Below, in pieces: positions 27,354 through 37,486 of a DNA stretch of 64,000 nt; positions within the stretch are counted from its first letter, which is position 1; each line of letters opens with the position of its first letter. The stretch is taken from NCBI RefSeq assembly GCF_913776295.1, contig NZ_CAJYOJ010000060.1:154590-218589 (forward strand). Reading direction: 5' to 3'. The notes below the pieces were generated by a model. The model did no database searches and was not told the origin of the DNA. It saw only the letters and a program-made list of their open reading frames with translations. The translations under genes and the position numbers were made by a program. Origin of the DNA: an uncultured Pedobacter sp. (GTDB lineage: Bacteria > Bacteroidota > Bacteroidia > Sphingobacteriales > Sphingobacteriaceae).

Positions 27354-28472
27354 ATGAAATTTAATATAATGGCATGCGTTGCGCTATGCCTGTTGATACA
27401 GGCATGTTCGGGCGGCAGCGCAAAAAACAATACCGCAGACCTTGCAGAAATTCCGGTAATGAGGATCCAGCCACAGGACACTTCAATTGCTACCGATTAT
27501 GTGGCAGATATTCAATCCGTGCAGCATGTGGAATTGCGTTCCAGAATGCATGGATTTATTGACAAAATATTGGTAGATGAAGGTCAGGAGGTCAAAAAAG
27601 GTCAATTGCTTTTTCAATTGAGCGATAAGGAATACAGCATCGCGCTGAACAAAGCAAAAGCAAATCTCGTGAGTGCGATTTCAGCAGCACGTATTGCTGA
27701 AGTAGAATTGGAAAGAATCAGGACTTTGGTTGAAAAAAAAGTGATTTCACCCTCTGAGCTTTCTTTAGGCGAAGCCCGGAAAGCTGAAGCTGAGGCCAGC
27801 ATCAAAACCGCACGTTCTTTAATTGAAGACGCCAACCAGAAACTAACCTACGCCCGGGTGCGGGCACCTTTTACAGGACGTATTGATAGATTGCCCCTTA
27901 AACCGGGCAGCCTGGTAGAAGAAGGATCGCTGTTAACCACGCTATCAGACAGCCGCAGAATGTATGCTTATTTTGATGTATCAGAAAATGAATACCTGCA
28001 GTTTGTGCGAAAAGGTAAGGGCCGTTTTGATGTAGATAAGGAAGTAAGCCTTATTCTTTCGGATGGTAGTCAGTATCCATTGAAAGGTAAGATCCAGACA
28101 CATGAAAATGCCTTTGCCGAAAATACCGGATCCATTGCCTTTCGTGCTATATTTGAAAATCCGAACCATATCCTCAAACATGGCGTATCCGGAAAAGTAA
28201 GGTTGGTTTCGGCTTTAAAGGGAAGCTTACTCATCCCTCAACAGTCGGTTTTTGAAATCCAGGATAAAAGTTATGTTTTTGTACTTGGAGGCAACAACAA
28301 GGTTAAAATGCGAAGCTTTGTACCTAAGCTCAGCCTGTCTGGCTTTTACGTCATTGGTTCCGGATTGAAAGCTGGAGAGGTTATCGTGTACCAGGGCGTG
28401 CAGGAACTACGTGATGGTACCGCTATCAAGCCCGTGTACACCTCTTTTAAGAAGCTGTTAGTCAGTAAATAA
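27354..28472 (+). CDS. RND efflux periplasmic adaptor (membrane-fusion) lipoprotein
   Basis: A 372-residue AcrA-type adaptor with lipobox IQACSGG. It has the first lipoyl half (VELRSRMHGFIDKILVDEGQ and VKKGQLLFQLSD), an alpha-helical hairpin (about residues 95-160), the second lipoyl half (RVRAPFTGRIDRLPLKPGS) and a beta-barrel/membrane-proximal part ending with GEVIVYQGVQELRDGT. It links the inner-membrane pump encoded next to the outer-membrane channel encoded third. Confidence 0.92.
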   Translation: MKFNIMACVALCLLIQACSGGSAKNNTADLAEIPVMRIQPQDTSIATDYVADIQSVQHVELRSRMHGFIDKILVDEGQEVKKGQLLFQLSDKEYSIALNKAKANLVSAISAARIAEVELERIRTLVEKKVISPSELSLGEARKAEAEASIKTARSLIEDANQKLTYARVRAPFTGRIDRLPLKPGSLVEEGSLLTTLSDSRRMYAYFDVSENEYLQFVRKGKGRFDVDKEVSLILSDGSQYPLKGKIQTHENAFAENTGSIAFRAIFENPNHILKHGVSGKVRLVSALKGSLLIPQQSVFEIQDKSYVFVLGGNNKVKMRSFVPKLSLSGFYVIGSGLKAGEVIVYQGVQELRDGTAIKPVYTSFKKLLVSK

Positions 28473-28533
28473 TCAAATTCTTTTTTACAAGCCGTTTCAT
28501 TGTAGATGAGGCCGGCTTTGCAATACAATCATA

Positions 28534-31500
28534 ATGGTAGAAACATTTATCAGAAGACCTGTGCTGTCGCTGGTCATTTCTTTGATTTTAATTTTACTGG
28601 GTGCCCTTGCCCTTTTCAAATTACCCATCACCCAATTTCCGGACATTGTACCGCCTTCTGTGGTGGTTACCGCAAATTATAATGGTGCCAATGCAGAGGT
28701 TTGTGCTAAAGCAGTAGCTACGCCGCTTGAAAGGGCTATCAACGGTGTTCCCGGCATGACCTATATGAATTCCGTTAGCAGTAATAATGGCGTTACGCTT
28801 GTACAGGTTTTTTTCAACGTCGGAACCGATCCGGACCAGGCCGCCGTGAATGTACAAAACAGGGTTACCACTGTTCTTGACGAACTTCCGGAAGAAGTAA
28901 TTAAGGCGGGCGTTACCACCGAAAAAGAGGTTAACAGTATGTTACTTTACCTCAACCTAACCAGTTCAGATCGGGAAATGAACGAAGAGTTCATTTATAA
29001 TTTTGCCGATATCAATGTTCTTCAGGAACTGAAGCGGATTGACGGGGTGGGTTTCGTAGAAATTATGGGTGCCCGGGATTATGCCATGCGGGTATGGCTC
29101 AAACCAGACCGCATGAAGTCTTATCACCTCTCTGTGGATGATGTGGTGGGCATGATGCGTAAACAGAATATTGAAGCTGCACCGGGAGTGGCCGGAGAAA
29201 ACTCAGGCAAGGGTAGAGAGGTACGTCAGTACGTGTTAAAGTACGGGGGAAAGTTTAATAATAAGCAACAGTATGAAAACATGGTCATCAAAGCCGAGCG
29301 CAATGGTGCGTTGATCCGGCTCAAAGATGTAGCCGACCTGGAATTTGGCACGGTAAGTTATGATATGGTGTCCAAAACAGACGGAAAGCCCTCGGCATCC
29401 ATCATGATTAAACAACGTCCCGGATCGAATGCAAGCGAAGTCATCAAAAAGATCAAGGAGAAAATGGCCGAACTTAAAGCCAGCAGCTTCCCGCCTGGTA
29501 TGGAATATAATTACGCTTACGACGTTTCCCGCTTTCTTGATGCCAGTATTCATGAAGTGTTAAGAACCCTCATAGAGGCTTTCATCCTGGTGTTCATCGT
29601 GGTATTTATTTTTCTTCAGGATTTCAGGAGTACATTGATCCCGGCATTGGCCGTACCCGTAGCACTCATCAGCACCCTGGCCTTTTTACTGGCAATGGAT
29701 TTCTCCATAAACATGCTCACCCTGTTTGCATTGGTACTGGCCATCGGAATTGTTGTCGACAATGCTATCGTGGTGGTGGAAGCGGTACACGTAAAGATGT
29801 CAGAAGAACATTTGCCACCTATGGAAGCCACTATTGCCGCGATGAAAGAAATCAGCGGAGCTATTGTCGCCATCACCCTGGTCATGTCGGCTGTTTTCGT
29901 GCCGGTGGCCTTTCTTTCAGGTCCGGTGGGCGTTTTCTACAGGCAGTTCTCCCTCACACTGGCTATTTCCATTGTCATTTCAGGTGTGAATGCACTTACG
30001 CTAACACCTGCTTTGTGTGCACTCATGCTCAAGCACGAACCAGATAAAAAAGGCAAGAAAAACTGGCTACAAAAAGGTTTCAGCTTATTCAACAAGGGTT
30101 ATAATAAAACCGAACGTAAATTTAGCGCTCTTGTTGGCTGGATTACGGTAAAGAAACCGGTAACCCTGGGCTTATTGCTATTTTCTGTAATCGCTACCTA
30201 CCTCGGCAGCAGTGTTTTACCGTCTGGTTTTATCCCAACAGAAGACCAGGGCATGATTTACATCAATGTGACCACACCTCCGGGTTCTACCGTTGAACGT
30301 ACCGAAAAAGTGCTGGACGAGATCCAGCAAGTAACCAAGGGTTTTAAAGCAATAGAAAATGTGAGTACACTCGCAGGATATAGCCTGATGAGTGAAATTA
30401 CGGGCGCATCTTATGGCATGGGCATGATTAATTTAAGCCCCTGGGACACCAGGAAAGAAAGCGTGGATGAACTAATCAGGGAACTCAAAACCAAAACCCG
30501 CCACATTGCCGATGCCAGCATCGAATTTTTTTCGCCGCCAACTGTACCGGGCTTCGGAAACGCCAGTGGTTTTGAGTTGCGGCTTCTGGATAAGAACAAA
30601 GGAGAAGACCTTTCCCGTACCGCTTCGGTAACCCAAAACTTTCTGAAAGAACTGAATAGCAGTAAAAGCATTTCAGGCGCCTTTACCAGTTTCGACCCCA
30701 GCTTTCCACAATATATGATCCATATTGATCAGGACATGGCCGCACAAAAAGGGGTCTCGATTGATAATGCCATGTCTACGTTGCAAACGCTAGTAGGCAG
30801 TTACTATGCCACCAACTTTATCCGTTTCGGACAGATGTATAAAGTAATGGTGCAGGCTTATCCGCAGTATCGTGGCAAGCCCGAAGATCTTCTGCAACTC
30901 TATGTAAAAAACGATAGGGGAGAAATGATCCCTTACTCGACCTTTATTTCCCTGGAAAGGGTTTACGGGCCGGAGCAGATCAACCGATATAACATGTATC
31001 CCTCGGCCATGATCACCGGTGAAACTGCAACGGGTTTTAGTAGCAGCGATGCCATTAAAAAGGTAGAAGAAACAGCCAGGCATAAATTACCAAGAGGTTA
31101 TACTATAGAATGGTCGGGGATGACGCGTGAGGAAATCTTATCCGGAAACCAGGCCATATACATTTTTATCGTTTGCCTCTTGTTCGTGTATCTGCTGCTG
31201 GCGGCACAGTACGAAAGCTTTCTGTTGCCCTTGCCCGTGCTATTGTCGCTTCCTGCAGGTATTGCCGGCGCCTTTTTTACACTTAAGCTGGCCGGATTAG
31301 AGAACAATATCTATGCGCAGGTGGCCCTGGTGATGCTTATCGGTTTGCTCGGTAAAAATGCAATTCTGATCATCGAATTTGCGGAGCAAAAAAGAAAAAG
31401 CGGTTTATCTGTATGGGAATCGGCTAAACTTGGTGCCGTATCACGTCTGCGTCCCATCCTGATGACATCATTCGCCTTTATTGCCGGGTTGATTCCGCTC

Positions 31501-31668
31501 TGTATGGCTTCGGGAGCAGGAGCGATAGGAAACCGCTCTATCGGAATGACAGCGGTTGGCGGAATGCTGATCGGAACCTTAATCGGTCTGATCCTTATTC
31601 CCGGATTATATGTCTTACTGGCGCCTAAAAAACAACATCAAAATCTACAGTTATCTAAATCTGAATAA
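28534..31668 (+). CDS. RND efflux transporter permease (AcrB/HAE1 type)
   Basis: A 1044-residue inner-membrane proton/drug antiporter of normal length. The start MVETFIRRPVLSLVIS and the first periplasmic PN1 motif VVVTANYNGANAEVCAKAVATPLE are typical. Proton-relay transmembrane helix 4 reads LAIGIVVDNAIVVVEAV. A second 12-TM half repeat starts near residue 540 and ends with the LLGKNAILIIEFA and GxxxGRLRPILMT-like block SRLRPILMTSFAFIAG. It exports drugs, dyes, bile-salt-like compounds or endogenous metabolites. The outer-membrane gene starts on the base after its stop. Confidence 0.95.
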   Translation: MVETFIRRPVLSLVISLILILLGALALFKLPITQFPDIVPPSVVVTANYNGANAEVCAKAVATPLERAINGVPGMTYMNSVSSNNGVTLVQVFFNVGTDPDQAAVNVQNRVTTVLDELPEEVIKAGVTTEKEVNSMLLYLNLTSSDREMNEEFIYNFADINVLQELKRIDGVGFVEIMGARDYAMRVWLKPDRMKSYHLSVDDVVGMMRKQNIEAAPGVAGENSGKGREVRQYVLKYGGKFNNKQQYENMVIKAERNGALIRLKDVADLEFGTVSYDMVSKTDGKPSASIMIKQRPGSNASEVIKKIKEKMAELKASSFPPGMEYNYAYDVSRFLDASIHEVLRTLIEAFILVFIVVFIFLQDFRSTLIPALAVPVALISTLAFLLAMDFSINMLTLFALVLAIGIVVDNAIVVVEAVHVKMSEEHLPPMEATIAAMKEISGAIVAITLVMSAVFVPVAFLSGPVGVFYRQFSLTLAISIVISGVNALTLTPALCALMLKHEPDKKGKKNWLQKGFSLFNKGYNKTERKFSALVGWITVKKPVTLGLLLFSVIATYLGSSVLPSGFIPTEDQGMIYINVTTPPGSTVERTEKVLDEIQQVTKGFKAIENVSTLAGYSLMSEITGASYGMGMINLSPWDTRKESVDELIRELKTKTRHIADASIEFFSPPTVPGFGNASGFELRLLDKNKGEDLSRTASVTQNFLKELNSSKSISGAFTSFDPSFPQYMIHIDQDMAAQKGVSIDNAMSTLQTLVGSYYATNFIRFGQMYKVMVQAYPQYRGKPEDLLQLYVKNDRGEMIPYSTFISLERVYGPEQINRYNMYPSAMITGETATGFSSSDAIKKVEETARHKLPRGYTIEWSGMTREEILSGNQAIYIFIVCLLFVYLLLAAQYESFLLPLPVLLSLPAGIAGAFFTLKLAGLENNIYAQVALVMLIGLLGKNAILIIEFAEQKRKSGLSVWESAKLGAVSRLRPILMTSFAFIAGLIPLCMASGAGAIGNRSIGMTAVGGMLIGTLIGLILIPGLYVLLAPKKQHQNLQLSKSE

Positions 31669-33105
31669 ATGAAATTGAAGAAATTCATTCCATCTGCCAT
31701 CGCCAACATGTTCGCTCTTTCTTTACTATTGAGTTCATGTGCTTCGATTAAGGAAACACCGGTTCCATCCATAAAACCATTTCCAGGTGGTTTCGATACT
31801 TTATCTCACAGTTCTGAAAAGGATTTGAGCTGGAATACTTTTTTTAAATCGAAAGAACTGGATACCCTGATCCACCTGGCCCTGGCAGAAAACCTAGATT
31901 TAAAATCAGGAATGCAAAGGGTGCTCATTGCAGGTGCAAACCTCAAACTCAGTAAAGCAGCACTATTACCTGGCTTACAGGCAAACATCAGCGGCGGGCT
32001 TGACCGTTATGGAAAATATACCATGGATGGGGTAGGTAACTATGATACCAATTTTTCGGGCAACATTAGCCGCGATCAGCGTATCCCCAGTCCGGTACCA
32101 GATTATTTTGCCGGTTTCAGGAGCAGCTGGGAAATTGATGTCTGGGGTAAATTATCAAAAAGAAAAGAAGCAGCCTATCACCGGTATCTAGCCAGTGCAA
32201 GTGGATTAAAGTGGTACCGTACCCAGGTAACCTGTCAGGTTGCAGCGCTCTATTACGAGCTGATCGCGCTGGATAAACGTTTGCAGATTCTGAAAAGTAA
32301 TATTCTGCTTCAGGATAAGGGACTGGAAACCGTAGAGGCGCAAATGGCCGGCGGGAGGGCAACTGCGCTGGCCGTGAGTCAGTTTAAAGCACAACGAACA
32401 GCAACCCTAGGGAAGCAGTTTGAGATCAGACAGCAAATCAGAGGTGTAGAGAATGATTTGAACAACCTGTTGGGGCAATTTGCCAACAGAATTCCCCGGG
32501 ATACGGCACTGATAAGCCTGCCCCTCCCCAAAGAAGTATACGTAGGACTTCCTGCCGACGTCATTTTAAACCGTCCGGACGTAAAAGAGGCCGAAGAACA
32601 GCTTAAAGCAGCAAAGGCCGATGTTTCGGCGGCCAGAAAGGCTTTTCTGCCGAGCCTGACACTTGATGCTTATGCTGGCTATAATGCCTTCCGCTTACCC
32701 CTGCTTTTTTCTCCGGGATCTTTAGCAGCCGGGTTGGTCGGCGGCCTTACTGCACCGGTACTGAACAGGGCTACCTTAAAAAATGCACACGTGGTAGCCA
32801 GTGCCAGCCAGCTGGATGCCTATTACCAGTATCAAAAAAGCCTGATCAATGGTTATCAGGAAATTACGAAACAGCTTGCAGCCCTTAACAATTACAAGGA
32901 AGCCTATCGTTTTAAAACCATTGAAGTTGAAGAATTAAAGAGAGCAGTATCTACTGCAAATGATCTTTACCTGGCAGGCTACGCCAGTTATCTGGAAGTA
33001 ATCGTGGCCCAAAGCAGTGTACTGAACGCAGAAATGGAACAGGTTGACCTCAAGCAGGCATCATATTCTGCTTTAATTGGTTTGTACCGGGCAATAGGTG
33101 GATAG
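31669..33105 (+). CDS. TolC-like outer-membrane efflux lipoprotein (NodT/OprM type)
   Basis: A 478-residue outer-membrane factor with lipobox LLSSC. The two-repeat structure is visible: SWNTFFKSKELDTLIHLALAENLDL, the FRSSWEIDVWGKLSKRKEAA block, PADVILNRPDVKEAEEQL, and the C-terminal YLAGYASYLEVIVAQSS. It forms the trimeric channel of the RND pump. It starts directly after the permease stop, so the three genes form one operon, closed by a strong hairpin at 33123. Confidence 0.93.
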   Translation: MKLKKFIPSAIANMFALSLLLSSCASIKETPVPSIKPFPGGFDTLSHSSEKDLSWNTFFKSKELDTLIHLALAENLDLKSGMQRVLIAGANLKLSKAALLPGLQANISGGLDRYGKYTMDGVGNYDTNFSGNISRDQRIPSPVPDYFAGFRSSWEIDVWGKLSKRKEAAYHRYLASASGLKWYRTQVTCQVAALYYELIALDKRLQILKSNILLQDKGLETVEAQMAGGRATALAVSQFKAQRTATLGKQFEIRQQIRGVENDLNNLLGQFANRIPRDTALISLPLPKEVYVGLPADVILNRPDVKEAEEQLKAAKADVSAARKAFLPSLTLDAYAGYNAFRLPLLFSPGSLAAGLVGGLTAPVLNRATLKNAHVVASASQLDAYYQYQKSLINGYQEITKQLAALNNYKEAYRFKTIEVEELKRAVSTANDLYLAGYASYLEVIVAQSSVLNAEMEQVDLKQASYSALIGLYRAIGG

Positions 33106-33122
33106 CATGCCGAAAATAAAAA

Positions 33123-33150
33123 AGGAGACGATCAATTTTGATCGTCTCCT
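33123..33150. terminator. Strong hairpin closing the efflux operon
   Basis: A perfect 13-bp stem (33123-33135 with 33138-33150) and 2-base loop. No T-run on the plus strand; a T-run follows on the minus strand, so it could also serve something reading leftward, such as the tRNA-end relic beside it. Confidence 0.7.
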
Positions 33151-33153
33151 GAT

Positions 33154-33176
33154 GTGATCTCGTTGGGATTTGCACC
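33154..33176 (-). other. Degenerate tRNA 3'-end relic
   Basis: Plus-strand GTGATCTCGTTGGGATT matches the tRNA-Lys 3' end at 60053-60069 at 15 of 17 positions, and similarity continues weakly to 33176. It lies 3 bases after a hairpin, the same order (hairpin, then tRNA end) as at 48567-48614 and 59997-60068. No other tRNA arm is present. Probably an old attachment site or tRNA fragment. Confidence 0.5.
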
Positions 33177-34056
33177 TGGCGTAAAAATCAGGGTTTGCAA
33201 TATCTTAGAGTGGCTTTGAAATTTGGACTCTCCGCTCGCCTAAGTTTTTAGTAAATACTATATTTTTATTGGAAAAAACAGACTCGAAAAACCAAGTTTG
33301 ACAGCGTGTTAAGTGGTCTTGGCCATTTAAATCAAACTTACCCATGAGATAATAAATAATTGGTATTATAGACAAATGTCCACCCCAAATCTACCGACGA
33401 TTAAGCAGTACAACAGAATCAAATCTGATTACTGAGTTACGTATCGTAATAATATTTACGCTTCCGTATTAAAGGTTTTAAGTTGCATAAACGCTTGCCC
33501 CGAGGGACAGAAGCGGCAGCCTCCGATTAAAGCCATGGTTTATATGGTTACAACGATTACCTTATTAATTCAAACACCGTTATGTTTGAATCAAGCGGAG
33601 ATTAGATGACTTTATTGAGTTTGTGGGACATATGCACCTCCATAGTACTCATGATTGTCCAATAAATATTTTATTGATATACTATTGATCAATTCCTAAT
33701 GTTTTTCTTTATATCATATCATAAGGGTACTCTCCATAATCAATTCTAGTCTGGCAAAGCAAAGAATAAGCACGTATTTTACTCAACTATGTAAACAATT
33801 CAATCCGTATCGTTTTGATAATCCGTATTGTTGTTATACCCTTCATTTTATTTCGAGATGCTTAGAAAACGCATCAGAAGCAGTTTAAAGCCATTATTGG
33901 TAAAAATCTGATTTCTGGCATCGTTTTAATATAGCCGGTAATCGAGTTATATATAAATACGACTTTCCAGATTATTGTATCAATAGTAGTCAGATACTGA
34001 TCAACAATTTTCTGGTTGTAAAAAGAGATTTCTAAACATTAAACAACGATTAACTA
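33177..34056. other. Gene-free region with a family C repeat
   Basis: About 880 bases without a supported gene. From about 33472 to 33545 is a family C repeat (GACAGAAGCGGCAGCCTCCG), also at 25318-25400. The rest is AT-rich with many stops and may hold the promoter of the surface-protein operon, but I see no clear element. Confidence 0.4.
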
Positions 34057-37000
34057 ATGAAGATTAAACATCTACTATTAACGGTCTGTTTTGTTTTGGT
34101 GCTGGGCATTATGCAAAGTTTTGCCCAAGCTCCTCAACAGTTCAATTATCAGGGTGCGGCAAGGAATGCCAATGGTACTCCCTTAGCCAACCGGCCTATA
34201 TCCTTAAGGATAAGCATTCTTGATGGCTCTGCAAATGGGAACATTCAATACTCAGAAACAAGAAGCGTTACGACCAATCAATTGGGCTTATATAATATCG
34301 CGATTGGAAGCCCTGGCGCCATTAGCACAACTGGAAGCATTTCTGCTGTAACCTGGGCCAATGGACTCAAATATATTAAAGTAGAGGTTGATCCTAATAA
34401 TGGAAACGCATTTAACATAGCGGGTACCGCTCAATTACTTAGTGTTCCCTATGCGCTCTATGCTGGCAACGGTGGATCAGGAAATAACAATACAATCATC
34501 AATGGAAATGGCGCTCCCGCAATTAATCTGGGCAATAATGGCGATTATTATATTGATAACCTGAACAGTATCATTTATGGACCAAAAGTTAACGGCAATT
34601 GGCCTGCGGGAAAAAGCTTGGTAGGCCCGCAAGGAATTCAGGGGTTGGCTGGTCAGCAAGGCCCTGCTGGTACTAATGGCCGAGGAATTGATGTTATTAC
34701 GGTTAATACGGATGGTACGTTGACCATAAAATATACTGATGGTACTTCGCTCACAACCACCGGAAGTACAAAAGGACCAAAGGGTGATCCTGGTGCAGCG
34801 GGAACAAATGGAAAAGATGGAAAAGGTATTTCTAATACAGTTGTTAATACCGACGGCACGATAACCATCACCTATAGCGATGGAACATCTGTGACTACTA
34901 CAGGTAGCGTAAAAGGGCCAAAAGGTGATCCTGGTACTAACGGAACCAATGGAAAAGGCATTACCAATACAGTTGTAAATAGTGATGGTACCATTACCAT
35001 TACTTATAGCGATGGAACATCTATGACCACCACAGGAAGTGTAAAAGGGCCTAAAGGAGATCCAGGTGCTAATGGTACCAAAGGACAGGATGGTAAGGGA
35101 ATTGTTTCAACCGTAAACAATAACAACGGAACCTATACCTTTACCTATACCGATGGCTCTACATTTACCACGGCTAACCTGACTGGCCCCGCCGGTGCCA
35201 ATGGTACCAACGGACAGGATGGTAAGGGGATTGTTTCAACCGTAAACAATAACAACGGAACCTACACTTTTACCTATACCGATGGCTCTACATTTACCAC
35301 AGCTAACCTCACCGGTCCTGCCGGTGCCAACGGAACCAATGGTGCCAATGGACAGGATGGTAAAGGGATTGTTTCAACCGTAAACAATAACAATGGAACC
35401 TACACTTTTACCTATACCGATGGCTCTACATTTACCACAGCTAACCTGACCGGTCCTGCCGGTGCCAACGGAACCAATGGTACTAATGGACAAGACGGTA
35501 AAGGGATTGCTTCTGCTAATGATAACGGAAATGGATCAATTACTTTTACTTACACGGACGGAACTACATTTACGACCATACCAACCACGAATGTTTTAAG
35601 TAAAACGGGTACCAACCTAACAAGTACTGTAAATGGCGTTTCCAGCACCACGGATTTACAGAGCATGATCAATTCAGGAACTACGGTTTCAAATGCTTTA
35701 TCAGGTAGCAGTCTTTCTACCACTGTAAATGGTGTAACTGGCGCCTCGGTAAATTTACAACCTGCTATTGCAGCTGCAACAACAGTTTCGAATGCATTAA
35801 CGGGTTCAAATCTGACCACAACTGTTAATGGCGTTACCGGAACGGCAGTAGATTTGACTCCTGCTATTAATGCGGCGACTACCAATGTTTTAACCAAATC
35901 AGGAACTAATCTAACCAGTACGGTAAATGGCGTGGCCAGTACAACAGACTTACAGAGTATTGTTTCTGCTGGTACTAGCGTTAGCAATGCTATAAACGGC
36001 ACCAATTTAACTACAACGGTTAATGGCGTTACCGGAACTGCAGTTGATATCCAGTCTGCTATGAATGCCGGAACCACCGTTACCAATACCTCAACGGGTA
36101 ATACTTTAACCACAACCGTAAACGGGGTAACTGGAACAGCGGTTAACATGGTTAATACCAATACCACTTCGCTGAGCGGAACGAGTTTAACCACAACCGT
36201 AAATGGTGTGGCCAGTACAGCTTTGGATTTAACACCAGCATTGAATGCAGCAACTACCAATACGCTTACGGCTACCAATGGAAATTTGATTTCTACGGTG
36301 AATGGAGTAGCCAGTACGCCAGCGGTTCCGGTATTAATCTCTGCAAGCAATGGTTTAAACAGTGTTAACGGAGAAGTAAAATTGGGCGGCACACTTACCT
36401 CGGCCACAACGGTAACTACCGATGCCACCAATACGCTGGCACTTGCAGGTTTACAAACTGGCGCTGCCAGCGATAAAATTTTAGTTAAGGACGCAAATAA
36501 TGTAATAAAGGTGGTTGACCAGCTTACGGTTGATCTTCGAAAAGTTTCCGGAAATAATCACTTAACCCAGGATGCCGGTACAAATAGTAACGGTACTGCT
36601 TTAGGCACAGGTGGGGGCGATAACATTGCCATAGGCCAATCGGCGCTAAGCAATGGTGGTGTAATTAATGTAAACACTGCTATCGGCTCAAATGCACTAC
36701 TTTCATTACAAACAGGTAATTACAATACCGCTATTGGCCGCAACTCCCTCCGTAACCTGACTACAGGTAATTTAAACTTTGGTTTAGGATGGAATTCACT
36801 TCAAGCCTTACAAACCGGAAGTAATAATATTGCCCTGGGTATGCAGGCACTTGAACTGAATACCAATGGTAGCAATAATATTGGCATTGGTTTTAAAGCC
36901 GGTGGAGGCGTGGGTGCAACAACTGGTTCTAACAACGTTTTCATTGGACAAAATGCAGGTCTTGGTTTTGCGGGGAGCAATCGTTTGGTTATTGATAATA

Positions 37001-37467
37001 CCGGAACAGGAACAAGTTCTCCATTGATTGATGGTGATTTCTCGACTCGAATACTCACCATTAACAACACTTTAAAGGTAAGTGATTTAAATAGTAGTGC
37101 CACCGCAACCACAGGTAACCGTCCGGTAGTAGCAGATGCCAACGGACAATTAAAAATCGGAGCAGCAGTTACCACTTCATCTTCCGCTATTGTTAACGTA
37201 AATGCTGCTTATACCGTATTGGCAACCGATCGTACCATTATTGCAGATGCGAGCACGGCTGGTTTTACGATTACTTTACCTTCTGCTGCGGCAAATAGTG
37301 GTAGAGAGTTAATTATCCGCAAAGCAGACGAAACCACAAATATTTTAACATTCGATCAAAACTTAAGGTATTCGGTAAGTACCAATATTACCACGGTGAA
37401 CAGCCTTTCTACCCTGCATCTACAGAGCGATGGTACCAACTGGTGGGTAATCAGTAAAGGTTTATAA
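34057..37467 (+). CDS. Large secreted collagen-like and YadA-head-like repeat protein
   Basis: An 1136-residue exported protein (signal peptide ends QSFAQA). Order: FNYQGAARN beta-domain (residues about 25-135); collagen-like G-x-y runs (GPQGIQGLAGQQGPAG, GPKGDPG) from about 190, alternating with 30-residue strand modules (TVNNNNGTYTFTYTDGS); three near-identical units of 43-46 residues; a long Thr/Asn-rich zone repeating TTTVNGVTG; YadA-like head repeats (NTAIGSNALL, NIALGMQALE) around 870-970; a shared tail ending SDGTNWWVISKGL. Such layouts form trimeric fibres. First gene of an operon of related proteins. Probably a cell-surface or released fibre protein. Confidence 0.82.
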   Translation: MKIKHLLLTVCFVLVLGIMQSFAQAPQQFNYQGAARNANGTPLANRPISLRISILDGSANGNIQYSETRSVTTNQLGLYNIAIGSPGAISTTGSISAVTWANGLKYIKVEVDPNNGNAFNIAGTAQLLSVPYALYAGNGGSGNNNTIINGNGAPAINLGNNGDYYIDNLNSIIYGPKVNGNWPAGKSLVGPQGIQGLAGQQGPAGTNGRGIDVITVNTDGTLTIKYTDGTSLTTTGSTKGPKGDPGAAGTNGKDGKGISNTVVNTDGTITITYSDGTSVTTTGSVKGPKGDPGTNGTNGKGITNTVVNSDGTITITYSDGTSMTTTGSVKGPKGDPGANGTKGQDGKGIVSTVNNNNGTYTFTYTDGSTFTTANLTGPAGANGTNGQDGKGIVSTVNNNNGTYTFTYTDGSTFTTANLTGPAGANGTNGANGQDGKGIVSTVNNNNGTYTFTYTDGSTFTTANLTGPAGANGTNGTNGQDGKGIASANDNGNGSITFTYTDGTTFTTIPTTNVLSKTGTNLTSTVNGVSSTTDLQSMINSGTTVSNALSGSSLSTTVNGVTGASVNLQPAIAAATTVSNALTGSNLTTTVNGVTGTAVDLTPAINAATTNVLTKSGTNLTSTVNGVASTTDLQSIVSAGTSVSNAINGTNLTTTVNGVTGTAVDIQSAMNAGTTVTNTSTGNTLTTTVNGVTGTAVNMVNTNTTSLSGTSLTTTVNGVASTALDLTPALNAATTNTLTATNGNLISTVNGVASTPAVPVLISASNGLNSVNGEVKLGGTLTSATTVTTDATNTLALAGLQTGAASDKILVKDANNVIKVVDQLTVDLRKVSGNNHLTQDAGTNSNGTALGTGGGDNIAIGQSALSNGGVINVNTAIGSNALLSLQTGNYNTAIGRNSLRNLTTGNLNFGLGWNSLQALQTGSNNIALGMQALELNTNGSNNIGIGFKAGGGVGATTGSNNVFIGQNAGLGFAGSNRLVIDNTGTGTSSPLIDGDFSTRILTINNTLKVSDLNSSATATTGNRPVVADANGQLKIGAAVTTSSSAIVNVNAAYTVLATDRTIIADASTAGFTITLPSAAANSGRELIIRKADETTNILTFDQNLRYSVSTNITTVNSLSTLHLQSDGTNWWVISKGL
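35083..35500 (+). repeat. Near-identical coding tandem repeats in the collagen-like gene
   Basis: Units beginning GGACAGGATGG start at 35083, 35212, 35350 and (diverging) 35488: periods of 129, 138 and 138 bp, all multiples of three. Copies differ mostly by single bases, so the number can change by recombination without breaking the frame. Confidence 0.85.
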
Positions 37468-37486
37468 TTCCATTATCAAAACAATC

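Noticed and set aside
35550..36431. Long open frame (293 codons) on the minus strand inside the collagen-like gene
   Set aside because: It is the shadow of the Thr/Asn/Val-rich repeats on the other strand; low-complexity product, no start context.
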